A stretch of 64,000 bases of DNA from Verrucomicrobiota bacterium (GTDB taxonomy: Bacteria > Verrucomicrobiota > Verrucomicrobiia > Opitutales > Opitutaceae): contig JAEYUW010000040.1 in NCBI GenBank assembly GCA_023432225.1, positions 1 to 64,000 of the forward strand. The letters run 5' to 3'. The notes below the pieces were generated by a model that worked only from the letters and a program-made list of their open reading frames with translations, did no database searches and was not told the DNA's origin. The stretch's first letter is position 1, and each line of letters opens with the position of its first letter. Below are positions 63,123-64,000 of the stretch, piece after piece. The position numbers and the translations under genes were made by a program.

Positions 63123-64000
63123 CTACCGACGCTCACCACCGCGCATGCGCCGCGCGAGCAACGCGAACGCGAGCACGCCCAGCATCCACCACGACGGCGC
63201 GCCGCCACCACCACTGGAATTGCTCGAGCTGTTCGAGGGTGTTTCGCTGTTGCCGCCGGTCCCGCCCGAATTGCCGCCGCTCACTGCGGGCACTTCGAAG
63301 ATCTCCAGCTCCGTGATGCCGGCCGCGGCGTTCACGCCTGAGACCGTCGCCGTGTAACTGCCGGGGCTGAGCGAGAGCAACACCGCCGCGTCCTTGCTGC
63401 CGGTGGCGAGCGCCGCCGCGCCGACGTTCGTCGCCACCGTCGTGAGCTGCGTCGCCGTCGCGCCGGCGGTGCCGTTCGTCGTCACGGGCGTTTCCCAGTT
63501 GTCGTTGCTCGCGAGCGTCGTGCCGGCGTCGCTCTGGATTTGCAGCGTGGGGTCGGCGTTCGTGCCGCTGAGGCTCTGCGCCGTGAGCGCCGGTCCGAGC
63601 GCACGCACGAGCACGCTTTGCGCCGCCGTGCCCTTGATCGTGAATTCCACCGTCTGCGTGCCGCTGTTGGCCGCGGCGCTGGCGCGCGTCGAGTAAGCCA
63701 CGAGTCGCGCCGGCACGTTGCCGTCGGCTTCAAACAATTCCGTCATCACCGCACCGCCCGCGCCGGCTCCGTCCCACACCGCGATCACATACGAGCCGGG
63801 CGAAAGCGTCGTGACGAGCGCGGCATCCGCCTCCGTCGACACGAGAGCGAGCGCGCCAAGCGAATTCGCCAGTGCGATGACGCTCGCGTCGGTCACCGGC
63901 GAGGTCGCGCTGGCCCAGAGGCCGCCTGCGGCAGTGTAGAGTTCAAGTTTCGGCTTCGTCGCGAAATCGATCACGCCCATCCGCGCGAGCCCGGGGCCTG
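63123..64000 (-). CDS. C-terminal part of a large surface/secreted protein with GG-type C-terminal sorting tail (partial)
   Basis: The reading frame is open to the window edge, so the start lies beyond 64000; the ATG at 63980 is only internal. About 292 residues are visible. The sequence has two similar beta-sandwich-like repeats (TKPKLELYTAAGGLWASATSP...LVTTLSPGSYVIAVWDGAG, and LQIQSDAGTTLASNDNWETP...LLSLSPGSYTATVSGV) each followed by a strand ending ELEIFE-like. Then a Ser/Asn/Gly linker, GGGGAPSWWMLGVLAFALLARRMRGGERR in form: GG motif, hydrophobic helix, and a basic tail. This is the architecture of C-terminal sorting signals (GlyGly-CTERM, MYXO-CTERM, PEP-CTERM). Confidence 0.85.
   Translation of the reverse strand, partial: GPGLARMGVIDFATKPKLELYTAAGGLWASATSPVTDASVIALANSLGALALVSTEADAALVTTLSPGSYVIAVWDGAGAGGAVMTELFEADGNVPARLVAYSTRASAAANSGTQTVEFTIKGTAAQSVLVRALGPALTAQSLSGTNADPTLQIQSDAGTTLASNDNWETPVTTNGTAGATATQLTTVATNVGAAALATGSKDAAVLLSLSPGSYTATVSGVNAAAGITELEIFEVPAVSGGNSGGTGGNSETPSNSSSNSSGGGGAPSWWMLGVLAFALLARRMRGGERR

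Overview
The window is GC-rich chromosomal DNA from a Gram-negative bacterium that looks like a member of the Verrucomicrobia, probably Opitutaceae. This is inferred from protein style: secreted proteins with TonB-dependent receptors, an ECF sigma factor fused to a membrane/TonB-like tail, a GG-rich C-terminal sorting tail, and many intergenic hairpins that begin GTAG and end CTAC. It was not tested by phylogeny. No rRNA, tRNA, CRISPR array, phage or recognisable transposase was seen.

Layout. 0.1-3 kb: two small heat-shock proteins, a GNAT acetyltransferase and a PatB/MalY-type C-S lyase. 3.1-5.5 kb: a small HTH gene bracketed by three near-identical 19-bp palindromes, then a tRNA-dihydrouridine synthase and a MarC protein. 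5.8-10.8 kb: a TonB-dependent receptor and a LytS/LytTR-type two-component pair. 11-15 kb: a Pro/Ala-rich membrane protein, a PH-like protein, a DUF4287/SRPBCC protein, a secreted unknown and an anti-sigma-like/PAS protein. 15-20.6 kb: an SBP-PAS-kinase-receiver hybrid, a sigma factor-TonB fusion with a membrane partner, and a cytidylate kinase-like protein. 20.7-29 kb: an APC permease, a purple-acid-phosphatase-like enzyme, two secreted unknowns, a PucC-family transporter with a membrane partner, and a ParB-like/phytase fusion. 29.3-32.1 kb: the matching TonB-dependent receptor. 32.5-39.4 kb: an RNA methyltransferase and a czcCBA-type metal efflux operon. 39.6-50 kb: hydrolase, DUF885 peptidase-like protein, oxidoreductase, thioredoxin-like protein, HPF, TerC, AEC transporter, HI0933-type flavoprotein, Spy-like protein. 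50-64 kb: SYLF protein, CinA domain, exonuclease III overlapping a SET methyltransferase, a small TonB-domain protein, old yellow enzyme, M48 peptidase, MATE and EamA transporters, small membrane proteins, and the C-terminal part of a large surface protein cut by the window edge.

How genes work together. Phosphorus scavenging is suggested by the TonB receptor plus secreted phytase and by the acid phosphatase. Metal efflux is covered by a four-gene block. Envelope signalling is prominent: a kinase/LytTR pair, a hybrid kinase, a sigma factor that may itself carry a periplasmic TonB domain, and an anti-sigma-like/PAS protein.

Most notable: (1) the palindrome-flanked HTH gene, with related palindromes elsewhere; (2) the sigma-membrane-TonB fusion; (3) about 20 dispersed GTAG...CTAC hairpin elements that often abut gene ends, supply TAG stop codons, and in one case lie in frame inside an RNA methyltransferase gene; (4) the ParB-like/phytase fusion.
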